Source of the DNA: Ctenosaura bakeri
Taxonomy: Eukaryota > Chordata > Lepidosauria > Squamata > Iguanidae
NCBI GenBank assembly: GCA_948474755.1
Contig: CAOLHI010000254.1
Location: 682,001 to 746,000, forward strand
Reading direction: 5' to 3'
DNA: 64,000 bases
Under the pieces are notes generated by a model that worked only from the letters and a program-made list of their open reading frames with translations, was not told the origin of the DNA and searched no databases. The position numbers and the translations under genes were made by a program. Positions 36,561 to 47,040 of this stretch are shown here, one piece after another (the first letter of the stretch is position 1; each line of letters starts with the position of its first letter).

Positions 36561-39380
36561 CCTCAGGACCTGAGTTTTTCAAAGCATCTTCTCCCAGCGC
36601 TAAAGGAGGCATTTACCCTCCTACTGGTGTACATCTCAAATAAAATCACCGTCAGATTACGTTTACAAATTAAAAAGATTTCCGCCACGGCTGTATTTGT
36701 GTTTTTGTTTTGTTTTTTTTGGAAACATTGTTCTGCGCCTCTTAGAACAAGAAATATTTGGCAGTTTACCACAGTGAGATAAGCACGCTAATTCACCAAC
36801 ATGCTTAACAAGGATACTAGTCCTATGCGCATTTACTCAGAAGAAATACTAATTTCAGTGGGAGAGAACGGTATACTGGCGATTCCAGTGTTAATACCAC
36901 AACCTGAGAGTAAAATAGTGACTTAAGAGATTCAGGTTTCACGCTCCATAAAACCATGAGACGCGTTGAGTAACCATACCCAGGCCATTTCCGCACTACA
37001 CTCTTATAGCGCGATTATTCCACTTTCAACATTCTATGGAATCCTGGGGTTTGCCGTTTCGGGAGGGGCCGACTGGCCCCTCCCGAAACTGCAAACCCCA
37101 GGATTCCATAGGATGTTGAAAGTGGAATAATCGCGCTATAAGCGTATACTGCGGAAATGGCCCCACTCATTCAGTGCAGCCTACCTCACAGGTTTGTTAG
37201 GAGAGGAGAACTCTTAGCTTCATTCTTAAAATCTTTGGAAGAAAGGGGAAAACATACATTTGAATAAACAAATTAATATGGATCTTCTTTCTATAAGGGA
37301 CTCGTGAAAGCTGGATTTTACCTCTAATCTTCCCAGAGAACCAGACTTTAAAATATTAGGTGCAGCCTGACATACAATTATGCGGAAAAATAACTAGAAG
37401 CCACAAAATGTAATGTGAACAATTTGCTAAATAAGGTTTTTAAAAACAATTGTCTTCTAGCATCTTAAAGGTTAATGCATTTTATTTCCCATAGGATTTT
37501 ATGAACTACATGATGAACTGGATTGCAGAAAAGGTTATTTGGAAGATAAGATATTAGTCTTTAAGGTACCACAAGATTCTCCTACAAGGCTATAGTGATG
37601 AGTGATTTGGGGCATAAGAGGAGCTGGCTGGACAGGATTTTTTTTTACCTGTCTAGATTCAGGGAGGGAGAGAAAGCAATTGGCCTTGAGGTTGTCAGAA
37701 GGAAAGGATTTCCTTTGCCCTGGCTAGAAGGGAGTGTGTGGGTGAAGAAAACAGGATCTTGGGAGTTTCAGGGTGGCTGTAGGGGTTTCTTCTGTCTGTT
37801 TAAATGGGAGAGTCATGATGGGGAAAGAGAATAACATTAACCATACTAAAAGGAGTAACTCTGCTAAGCACACTGCAGTAAGAAAGATGAAGAACCTTGT
37901 GGCATCTTAAAGCCTGCTTATCATCAAGTACTTTTTCTAGCTTTTTGAGTGTGGCTAGTTGTTATACAGATGTGTTGCCTCTCCTCCTCTTGTACCCTCT
38001 TCAGGTGTTGCAAAAGCCACAGCAGGAAATGTGCTGCCTCTTTCCCCCATGCCTCCTCTACCTGGGAAGCCCGTTAGAGAAGGCACCACAGAAAAACACA
38101 GTTCTTACTGGTTGCTCTCAGTGTGCTCCTCTGAAGAGGAACCCTTGTCTAATGGCAATCCAGCTCACCCCAACCAAGAGACCCTGAGTTCAGCAGTTGC
38201 TGCCTCTTTTGGTCTCTGGAAAATATCTGGATGAAAAAGGTAGGCTCTGACGTTTTATGCTCTACATATCTTTCAAAGTGGTAGTGGGTTGAGTAAAATT
38301 GCTAACTTCGTAGCCATTTCAACTCCACTGAAGACATCCCTCTGTGGAGCTATCTCCATAAATCAGTATCAATTTGCAAGTCCAGGATTGCATCCCTAAC
38401 GTAAAGTGAGACCCACCTGTACTTAAAAGTACACATATAGGTTTATGTTGCCCAACACTTTTAAGACTGTTCCTTATTGTGGCTACTGCTGGAATTGTGG
38501 CTCGTATTTTCCAGAACTTAAAAAAAAAAAACTTTATTCTGAACATGTTTGTAACAGCAGAACAGCTTTATAAAAAGATGTCATCATGTAGACAGGTACA
38601 ATTTCCATAACCAAGTCCTATCTTTAAAGCTTTTTTTTTTTCCTTAAATGCTGCCTGCAATGTTTTATGAGTCGAATAACACACTCAGTCTTTGGAGCAT
38701 ACAGACACGGGGGACGTAGGCCTCTAGTCTCCAATGTCTGGGTGACAAAAGCCCAAGAAGAGCTTTTTCACTTGGAAGTCACAAGCTAAGTAGCAATGGG
38801 TAAATCTAGTATGACTAAATTCTTAGGTTAGTCTTGTGTTAAGAACTTGTTGATGCTTTAGTCAGTAACAAATGGTGAGTGAGTAGACTGGTAGGGAATA
38901 GAGCTCTGCACTCACATAGAAACCGAGTGCTAGGGGGATCCTCCTTTCAGGTATGGAAGTGTTGCTCCCCTCAATCCTGTGCCAATTCACAAGAGGCTAA
39001 TAAAAATGATGCAGGCTAGAAAATGGGAGGGTTTACAGTACTTACAAAGCTTGTTTGTTCATGGCCAAGATGACTGTTAGAACTACTGTGGGTTTCCTTA
39101 CTTACTGTTTCCATCAGCCCTATCTGAGCCACCACCCATCAGAGCACTGGCAGGCCCCTACCAGCAGAGAGCACTGGCAGTCCAGTTTTGGTCCTTCATT
39201 TTTCTGTTACACATAGGAGGGCAACATCTTTATCTTAAGTTTGCACCATCCAGCAAAACAGTGTACCACTGGTCAAATGAATTGCACTGTGTAGTAGGGT
39301 TAGGAAGAGTCCTCATCAGCCATATTTTCCATGGTTGTAGATTTTTCTTTCCATTATGTTAATTTAAGGTTGTGGCCCTA
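36561..39380. other. Intergenic sequence upstream of RNF11
   Basis: Apart from the MITE at 36983-37162 I recognise only short decayed repeat pieces: TCTTTAAGGTACCACAAGA near 37558-37578, GTGGCATCTTAAAG near 37898, and CCTATGCGCATTTACTCAGAAG near 36822. There is no exon or RNA gene that I can support. Confidence 0.6.
36983..37162. mobile_element. Palindromic MITE, copy E (180 bp, almost perfect hairpin)
   Basis: This is the best preserved copy. The two arms of about 88 bp are almost exactly complementary, with a centre of only about four unpaired bases (GACT). The ends are GGCCATTTCCGCACTA and TACTGCGGAAATGGCC. The flanking triplets are CCA on both sides (36980-36982 and 37163-37165), giving a 3-bp target duplication. 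Confidence 0.85.
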
Positions 39381-41520
39381 AGAATCATAGAGTTGGAAGA
39401 GAGCACAAAGGCTATTCAGTCCAACTCCCTGCCATGCAGGAATACACAATCAAAGCACTCCCAACTCCAGCCTGTTTAAAAATTTTCAAAGAAGGAGACT
39501 CTACCATGCTCCAAGGCTGCATATTTCACTGTCGAACTGTTCTTACCATCAGGACATTAACATTTAGGTGGACTTTCCTGTAGTTTGAAGCCACTGCTCT
39601 ACATCCTAGACTCTGGAGCAATAGAAAACAATCTTGCTCCATCTTCCATATGACATCCTTTCAAATATTTAAAAATGGCCATCATGCCACTTCTTAAGCT
39701 TCTCTTGCTCAGGCTAAACATACCCAGCTCCCTAAGCCACTCTTCACAAGGCATGGTTTCCAGGCCTTTTACCGTTTTGGTCACCTTCCCCGGGACATGT
39801 TCCAGCTTGTCAATATCTTTCTTGACTTGTGGTGCCCAGCCTGGACACATTACTCCAGGCAAGGTCTGAACAAAGCAGGACCAGAGTGATACTATCACTT
39901 CCCTTGACGTACACATTGTACTGCTATTGATGCAGCCTAGAATTATATTGGCTTTTTAGCTGCCACATTACACTGTTGACTCATGTTCAGCTTGTGGTCT
40001 ACTAAGACTCCTAGATCACTTTCACATGTACTGTGGTCAAGCCAGGTGTCACCCATCTTATATCTGTGCAGTTCATTTTTTTCTACTCAAGTGTAGTACC
40101 TTCCATTTCTCCCTGTTGAAATTCATTTTGTTAGTTTTGGTTCAGCTCTCTAATCTGTTAAGGACATTTTAAATTCTGATCTTGTCCTCTGGGATATTAG
40201 CTATCCCTCCTAATTTGATGTCATCTGCAAATTTGGTAAGTATGCCCTCTATTCCATCACCCAAGTAATTTATAAATTATCAAAGGCCTTACTGACATCA
40301 AGATATGCTACAACCACAGCATTCTCGTCATCTATATCAAAAAAAGAGATCAGTCTGGCATGACTTGTTTTTTGAGAATCCATGTTGACTTTTAGTGATC
40401 ACAGCATTCCTTTCTAAATGCTTACAGACTGTTTAATGATCTGCTCTGGAATCTTTCTTGGTATCAATGTCAGACTGAATGGGTGGTAATTGTTTGGGCC
40501 TACTTTTTTCTCTTTTTGAAGATGGGGACATTTGCTCTCCTCCAGTGTGCTGTGACTTCTCCCATTCTCCAGGAATTCTCAAAGATTATTGCCAGTGGTT
40601 CTGAGATTACATCTACCAGTTCTTTTAATACCCTTGGATGTAGTTCATCTGACCCTGGAGAGTCAAATTCATTTAGAGTAGCCAGGTACTACCTGTTCAC
40701 CTATTCTGTGCTGCATATTTCCTAACACATCATCTGCTCCAATTTCCCCAGGTTGCTTACTGTTTTCCTTTTGAGAGAAGACCAAAGCATACTAATGGCC
40801 CTACCATTTCCTTGTTCTTCCTTTTGCTACAGACATAACAAAAAAAAAACACTCCCTTTTTATTGTATTTAACTGCTCTAGCAAGCCCAAGCTTGTTCTG
40901 TGTTTTAGCTTTTCTGACTTTCTCCCTACACATGCTGGCTATTTGTTCCTGATTTCCATTTCGTGTACACGTCCCTTTCAAATCTTAGCTCAGTTGAAAG
41001 TTCTTTAAACACCCATCCTGGTTTCTTTAGATATCTCCCATTTTCCCTCCTCATTGGAAGTGTTTGAAATTCTGCCTTCAATATCTCACTTTTAAGAAAC
41101 TCCCATTCATCATTAACTCCCTTCTCTTTTAGTATTCCTGACCATGGGGTCTCATCTAGTATTTCCCTAATTTTAATTAAATCATCTTTCTTAAAGTCTA
41201 AAATGTGTGTGTGACTATGTTTGGCTTCCACTTTGCATTGTATAATAAAGTCCAGAACATGGTCACTCCCACCTAAGGATCCCTCACCCACTTCCACCCC
41301 ATTAACCACACTCATCATTGTTAGTTAGGATCAGACCTAAAATAGCCGATCCCCTTGTTGCCTCTTCCACCTTCTGAAAAATTAAATTGTCTGCAAAGCA
41401 CATGAGAACTTTGTTGGACCTTATATTCTTCCGCTTCTTCCATAAAGGTGTTATAATACATAACATTAACAGCTGAAAAAATATATACTCCTTTGTTCTG
41501 AAAATTTTTAAAATTAAAAT
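39381..41520 (-). mobile_element. CR1 LINE fragment, 5'-truncated and internally deleted
   Basis: On the minus strand this reads through the end of the CR1 endonuclease (about 41300-41520, with [16 protein letters not shown]), the endonuclease-RT linker (about 40930-41320), and pieces of the reverse transcriptase. The RT pieces include DVSKAF near 40300 and the catalytic FADD motif near 40213-40236. The C-terminal domain follows at 39600-39920 (WLRELGMFSLSKRSLRSG). The conserved CR1 3' end closes the element (GAATCATAGAGTTGG at 39382). The sequence between the SKAF motif and FADD is missing at about 40280, removing several RT blocks. The frame is broken, so the copy is dead. CR1 is the standard LINE of reptile and bird genomes. 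Confidence 0.85.
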
Positions 41521-41872
41521 ATAAGCCACCAAAAATCTAGTATTTGACCATCTATCCAGATCTCCTATCTTATAACAGTGAAGGGAAAATCCAAAAACAG
41601 ATCTATATCAAATCCTGAATATCAAAAGTTACCTCCTCATACCAAAGTTAAAATAACATTGAACATATTTAACTGGATTTAATTTCTAAGAAATAATGTT
41701 GCCAAATTGTGTAATACATTTTTAAAATCTGTTGAGACACATTCCTACTGTTCAGGGCCTGTCAATTTCTTCATGTTTCATGTAAGAATATTTATTTAAA
41801 TAAGTTGCTGTTTGAAGGAAAATTAGAATCCTCATTTATAAGGTTAAAAATATTCAGTGAGATGTATACTGA
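41521..41872 (-). other. Likely 3' UTR of the C1orf185-like gene
   Basis: This AT-rich stretch lies directly downstream of the stop codon of the last exon, between it and the CR1 fragment. I infer that it is 3' untranslated sequence. No clear poly(A) signal can be singled out. Confidence 0.4.
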
Positions 41873-43119
41873 TCACATGCACCTGGAAATATGTGTTAAT
41901 GACTGAACTGTGTGTGACATTCTACTAGAAGAAGGCCTTATATCATTTTCTGATTTTGATCTCTTTAGCTGCAGAACATCCCCAAATCTACACTGTTCCT
42001 GATTATGACATAAACTATGTTCTGGCTGGGTTATAATAGGAAACAATTCTTTTTCTTTTGGAGTAATGAAACACAGATTTGAGAACTGATTTTCTACTGC
42101 GATTACACCTAAGGACAGTTGTGAAGAATCTGTTGCTTTCTTTATCTGTGCTACTAGATCACAGGGGATACATTGTTCTTTGTTTGTGAATAAACAGTCT
42201 GGCTGAGGTACAACAGGAACCAATTCTTTTTCATTAGGGGTAGTGGTAGATAGATTTGACAACTGCTTAACTGCTGTGATTTCACGTAATAAGCACAGTT
42301 GTGGAGAATCTGTTGCTTTCTTTAGCTGTGGTAACAGATCATTAGAGGTACATTGTTCTTGGTTATCACATAAACAGTCTAATGGTGGTACAGTAGGAAC
42401 CAATTCTTTCTCTTTTGGGGTAGTGGCTGACAGATGTAAGAACTGATTTTCTACTGTGATTTCACCTAATAAGCTCAGTTGTGAAGAGCTGGTTGCTTTC
42501 TTTAGCTGGGGTAATAGATCACTAGAGGTACACTGTTTTTGGTTATCACACGAACATTCCGGCTGAGGTATAACAGGTTCTGTTTCTTTATCTTTTGGGA
42601 TAGTAACAGACAGATTTGAGAACTGATTTTCTATTGTGATTTCACCTAATAAGCTCAGTTGTGAGGAATCTGTTGGTTTCTTTAGCTGTTGTAATAGATC
42701 AGTAGAAGTGTGTTGTTCTTGGTTATCATATGAACATTCCAATTGAGGTAGAGGAGGTACTAATTCTTTCTCCTTTGGAATAGTTCTTGATGGATTTGAA
42801 AAGTGATCCTCTACTTTGCTTTCATCTGATAAGGAAAGTTGTGAAGAGGAAACATCACATACATCGGCACAGAATGATCGTACGCTCTCACTGGATCGAG
42901 AAGGAAACACATAAGCTCTCGATCTTACAGTCAAACTATGATGCTCATATGACTTTTCTGAACTGCCTTCTGAATCAGAGCTGCTACATATTTGCTTTAT
43001 AGTAACAAAATCAGATTCTTCTTTGGAGTAAGCTTCAGCAGCTGAATTGCCTTCTGAATCAGAATTGCGATGTATTCGTTTTGCAGTAATAAAATCAGAT
43101 TCCTCTTTGGAGTAAGCAG
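41873..43119 (-). CDS. C1orf185: C1orf185-like protein, large C-terminal exon with tandem repeats
   Basis: This is the open last exon of a single-pass membrane protein of unknown function. The acceptor TTATTACAG lies at 43120-43128 and the stop at 41873-41875. The exon starts with two 28-residue units, each beginning AYSKEESDF (43034-43117 and 42950-43033). An arginine- and serine-rich segment follows, then five 60-residue units, each starting (S/P)QLxL and containing P(K/N)xKE, xDNQ/xNxEQC and Q(L/I)KK. The composition is polar, rich in Ser, Glu and Lys, with no membrane segment, so it is probably an intracellular tail. The start of the exon resembles the SKDE...TKNI...SE run that I remember in mammalian C1orf185, which totals only about 200 residues. 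Gene order and strand next to RNF11 agree. The exon enters with one base needed from upstream, so it cannot join the 48537-48663 exon directly. Confidence 0.7.
41960..42847 (-). repeat. Five 180-bp coding tandem repeats
   Basis: Units begin at 42847, 42667, 42487, 42307 and 42127 on the minus strand, exactly 180 bp apart. Each encodes about 60 residues (the last about 56 before divergence). All five keep the frame with no stop or indel until one missing codon in the last unit. The units differ at many codons, so this is not a recent array, and the kept frame suggests selection for protein. Confidence 0.9.
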
Positions 43120-43436
43120 CTGTAATAAAAAAGGTTAGTATTGTTAACTGGAAATGCATGACTTAGAAATATAGCTATACATTGTATTTACATATTACAA
43201 ACATAATTTTATCGTCAAATATTTTTGAAAAATTTGTTGTATATATAGGCTGTTTTTCCTGTGACATAAAGCATTTTCTATTTTATTTATATAATTGTAT
43301 CTAACTCACATCACTGGCCCTTAAAGTGACTTAAAAAAAGTAAAAAATCAAGACATCAAATCATATCATAATGATAAAAAAAAAACTAAAACAAAGTGAG
43401 TTCAGCTAATTTAGCAACAACATACCAGAATGAAAA

Positions 43437-43735
43437 TGGTTTGGGCCTAAGATACCTCTGGGACAAGCTACACCTGTACCAGCTTGCCCACTCAAGATTT
43501 GGTAGAGAGGCCCTTTCCTGTGGCACACCTATGATGCAAGAATGGATTGTGTAAGAGGGCCTTCTCAGTCACAGCTTCCAAATTATAGAACTCCTTGCTC
43601 CTTGAAATTCAGTTTGTTCCCTTTTTCTATCTTTCACTATTTAGTAAAGATTGGGCAGGGGGCTGTTTTGTTTGCCTTGGCAGACAGATACAGCTTTTAT
43701 GTGATTAATTTGCTTTATTGACTCAGCCTATTTTT
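43437..43735 (+). mobile_element. L2-like LINE 3' end, plus strand
   Basis: Read on the plus strand at about 43553-43620, it encodes a decayed RAFSVTASKL-stop-NSLLLEIQF. This matches the conserved 'RAFSV-AP-LWNSLP-EI' C-terminus of L2-type reverse transcriptases, with a stop in the middle. It is a dead fragment. Confidence 0.6.
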
Positions 43736-45288
43736 TTGTTGGTTATTTTTAAACAGTTGTTAATTAAAAGCCATAATGCTTTATTTTTTGGTAAACCATG
43801 CTCAGTAATATAGTTGTACTGGAAAGGTGGGACATCAATTCTTAAAACATAAATTAACCATAAACTAAAATGGCAAAACCATAAGAGTATATAGCTAATT
43901 GGTAAATTATAACTCATAATTAAGTTGCATCCCAAATTAAAGTAAATTGTTTAGTGTTAATTTTGACTTCAAAACCAGTATCAGTAATGGCTACCTGTAA
44001 GAGATATAGTTCAAGACAGAGGTAAAGGCAAATCCCTTTTCCGTTTTTGCATCTGCAAAGGGACTGGAACCTGTCCACTCTGATTCATTTCAAATTAGCT
44101 ATAGCAGCATCTTGTGATGAAAACATTAAAATCCTATACTTGGGTTTCTTGCCATCTACCTTAGCCTTTTTACCACAAGATCCTTATTTGGATCCCAATC
44201 AAAACCTTAAGGTAGTCCCAGGCCATTTATTTGGAAGGTAGGACATGTTTGTGTGGGTTCAATGGTAGCAGGTGACTGTCATCAGACTGTAGAAATCCCA
44301 AACCACAGATTCCTCCAGGTACAAAGTACCAAAACAGAAAAGATTTTATTTATATAAGGAGAGTAACTTTGTATCTTTAGATTGGCTTCAGGCATCACTT
44401 AGAAACATTAAATTTACAGAGTAACATTCTTTTTCCTTAATATTATAACTCAAACTGCTGCATAATTAAAAATGTCCATCTCTCCAATTCCCGTCCTCTC
44501 CTATCTAATTCTCTCTCTCCAGCTTCTTCATTCCCTATCTGCCTCTCTCCACACCTTCCCTCATTCTCTCTCTCCCACCATCTTCTACTCTTGTAGCCTT
44601 TCTGAAAGTTCTAAAGGCCTTGTCTCCAACCTCCCTTAGCAAATTAACCCTTACATCACACATATAACTACATTTATGCTCATCCACGTTTTTACACATC
44701 ATCCAATACTAAAAGTTTGTGAATAATTCAATTGTAAAGTTTCTCTATAATCAATAGTTCTTACAGATAAGCTAACACAGTAAGCTACAGTACACAAACT
44801 TTCTTCCAAGTTTTTGAATTTGCATAAAGTTGTAAGCTGGAAGAACATAAGACAATTCATACTTGAACAAAATCCATAGAAGGCCTGTGTAGATTGCAGC
44901 AGAAATTATTAGAAAAAGAACAAAGCCACAGGTATTCATAAACTGTTGATTTAAATAGGGTTCTATGCATTTTGAATACACTGGGAACAATAAGCACATT
45001 GAAAACACAGTTCTTTATATCTAGAAGCAATAACTCTGCAGTATTCTAACTCAAGAAGCCTCCTATATCAGATATTTGAGAGAACTGAGTAAATTTTCTT
45101 AAAAATCTAATTATATCTTGGGGAAATTTGACTATTCAATCCCCCAATAATTTGAACTGGTATCAATACTGGAAATTAAAAAAAAATAAAAATAAATCGT
45201 TATCAACTGTACCAAAGTCAGAAAAAACCATTTAGTCAAGACAAACACAAGCGAAAGGCTCCTTAGATGCTGCTAATGCAGTGGAAAA

Positions 45289-45465
45289 AAACGAACTGAC
45301 CGTTGGAGCAGGAGGGGGCTTTTATACCCTGGAGGATAGGGGAGGGGTCCAACGGTCAAAACGCCTACTTTTGGATTTCTAGAAGGTTCCGAATGCTGTT
45401 CTGCGCAGGCGCAAAACACAATTATATGAGCCACAGAGACCACGAAGAAGATGCTTCTTTAGACA
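45289..45465. repeat. Diverged, isolated DIRS-type terminal repeat
   Basis: The order of words GGGGAGGGGTCC, CTAGAAGGTTCCGAATGCT, CGCAGGCGCAAAA and GAGCCACAGAGACCACGAAGAAG matches the right terminal repeat of the DIRS element at 62480-62638, with many substitutions. No DIRS genes are adjacent. It is probably a solo terminal repeat of a related, older element. Confidence 0.45.
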
Positions 45466-45925
45466 ATGGATAAAATAATCTGAACTGGCAATGTTTTGCC
45501 AGTGCAATTTTGATTCAGCCAAAAAGTTAGCATGCCTGCATTAAACCTGCTCAGTCAATGGAAGGTTATGTACAACTTGATGCAATGAAATTTTATCTAT
45601 TTATTTTACATTTATATCCTGACTCACAGATCCTCAGTGTTAAAATATTACAGTATGTTGGGGAATATTGTACTGCTGGCCAAAAAATTTTCAGGAAAAT
45701 CTTTCAAGTATTTGAAAAGACAAAAAAACAAAAAAGACTTCTGACAGTACAGTCAGATCTATCCATAACCAAAATAGAATGTTTGCCTTTATCTCAATAC
45801 AATTAAAGACATTCTATATTTAAGTTTGCATTAACTGAGAATATGTGAAAGATAATTTCACTGGTAACATCATGCCACTATCTTTTAAGATCTAGTTGTA
45901 ATGAAAAAAATTCTAATTTCAATTA

Positions 45926-46610
45926 TGTAATTGCACAGAGACTTGTCTCTCAGCACCTTTTGCAAAGCGGGGCGCTTGGTTGCAGCTCCTCGTGGTGGGG
46001 CTCCGTCACATGGCAGTGGACATGTTTTTGGCCAGGGAATGCACAACTGCGCATGTCCGGATCTCGCCTTGAGCTCATTGGCTGCTGGAGCAGGCGTGAG
46101 TGAAGGCACATGGACTTCACTCAGGTCCACTCGGGGGGGGGTTACCTGGAGGTGACGCGGCGGTCAGCCAGTCTCTCTCCAGGGGCACCCTGGCCCTCGC
46201 ACCCTGTTTATGATTGTGTTTTTGTTCCAGCTCATTGTTGCTGTTTGTTATTGTCACAACTTTACTAGGTGGTTGCATGGCCAGGGGATCAGGGATAGTT
46301 GGTGCCTCTGCCACATGGAAGGGTTCCCAACTGGGGGTCAGGGAGTGCAGTGCATGTCAAATTGCCGAGCTCGGGTGGGCAAGTAAATGCACCCCCTGGT
46401 GGCAGGAGGGCCGCGCTCGGAGGGGTCTTCTCTGCCCCTGGGCTGGACGAATGGGCTCATTGACCAACAGGCGGGTTGGCCGATGCCCAGATCCCTACCC
46501 ATGCGTACACCAACCCTGTATGTTCTGTAATCAATAAAGTTGTGGCCTTGTTCGTCCATACATTGCTGTGTCTGTGTGTTCTGTTCTGCACCAGTCGCCC
46601 CGATCATGCA
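45926..46610 (+). mobile_element. Solo LTR (685 bp) with ATTA target duplication
   Basis: The segment begins TGTAATTGC and ends GATCATGCA, with ATTA immediately outside each end (45922-45925 and 46611-46614). It is GC-rich against an AT-rich background. An AATAAA lies at 46533-46538, about 75 bp before the 3' end, as expected for the R-U5 part of an LTR read on the plus strand. No retroviral coding region is attached. A DNA element with TGTAATTGCA-type inverted ends is a less likely alternative. Confidence 0.6.
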
Positions 46611-46629
46611 ATTACGTTTTACATGTTTA

Positions 46630-47040
46630 CAGTTGGCCCTCTGCACCCACAGATTTAACATTCACAGATTTGATTATTTGCCACCAGTTCTGCTGCTGCC
46701 CTAATGCCATTTTTAACAGGAACTTATATGCCTCATCTTATGTTTGCAGTCTCTCTGCAAGCCTCATAAGACTGAGAGAGACAGAGAATGTGAGTCAAGG
46801 CTTGTAAGTCCTTATTAAAAAATGGCACAGGGCAGCAGTGAAGCCAGTGGTAAACCCCACCAACCACCTGTTTCTGCCTTGGAAAGGAACCCTGCCACCT
46901 TGAAGGCAGAGCCTGGTGCCTGGTGTGCTCCCCACTATGGCATATAAACATTTGCTGTTTCCCCACTATGGCATATAAACATTTTGCTGTTTGTATGGGT
47001 CCTGTACCCCTAAGCCCTGTGAATGTGAAGTGATGATTGC
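46630..47040. mobile_element. Non-autonomous mariner/Tigger-like element, type 2
   Basis: It starts CAGTTGGCCCTCTGCACCCAC after TA, 19 bp beyond the solo LTR. The interior matches the element at 17581-17965 (CCTTATTAAAAAATGG and CCCCACCAACCACCTGTTTCTGCC). The far terminus is decayed. Confidence 0.6.

Noticed and set aside
35444..36643. A 399-codon open frame on the plus strand across the CpG island
   Set aside because: It lies antisense to RNF11 exon 1 in GC-rich DNA, where stop codons are rare. It has a proline/serine/arginine composition typical of such shadows and shows no domain.
44772..45008. A hydrophobic minus-strand frame of 78 codons that looks like a membrane segment
   Set aside because: It is in AT-rich intronic DNA, where chance hydrophobic frames are common. 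There is a fair acceptor-like CTTCCAG near 44840, but no donor gives the phase that the missing exon needs without special pleading.
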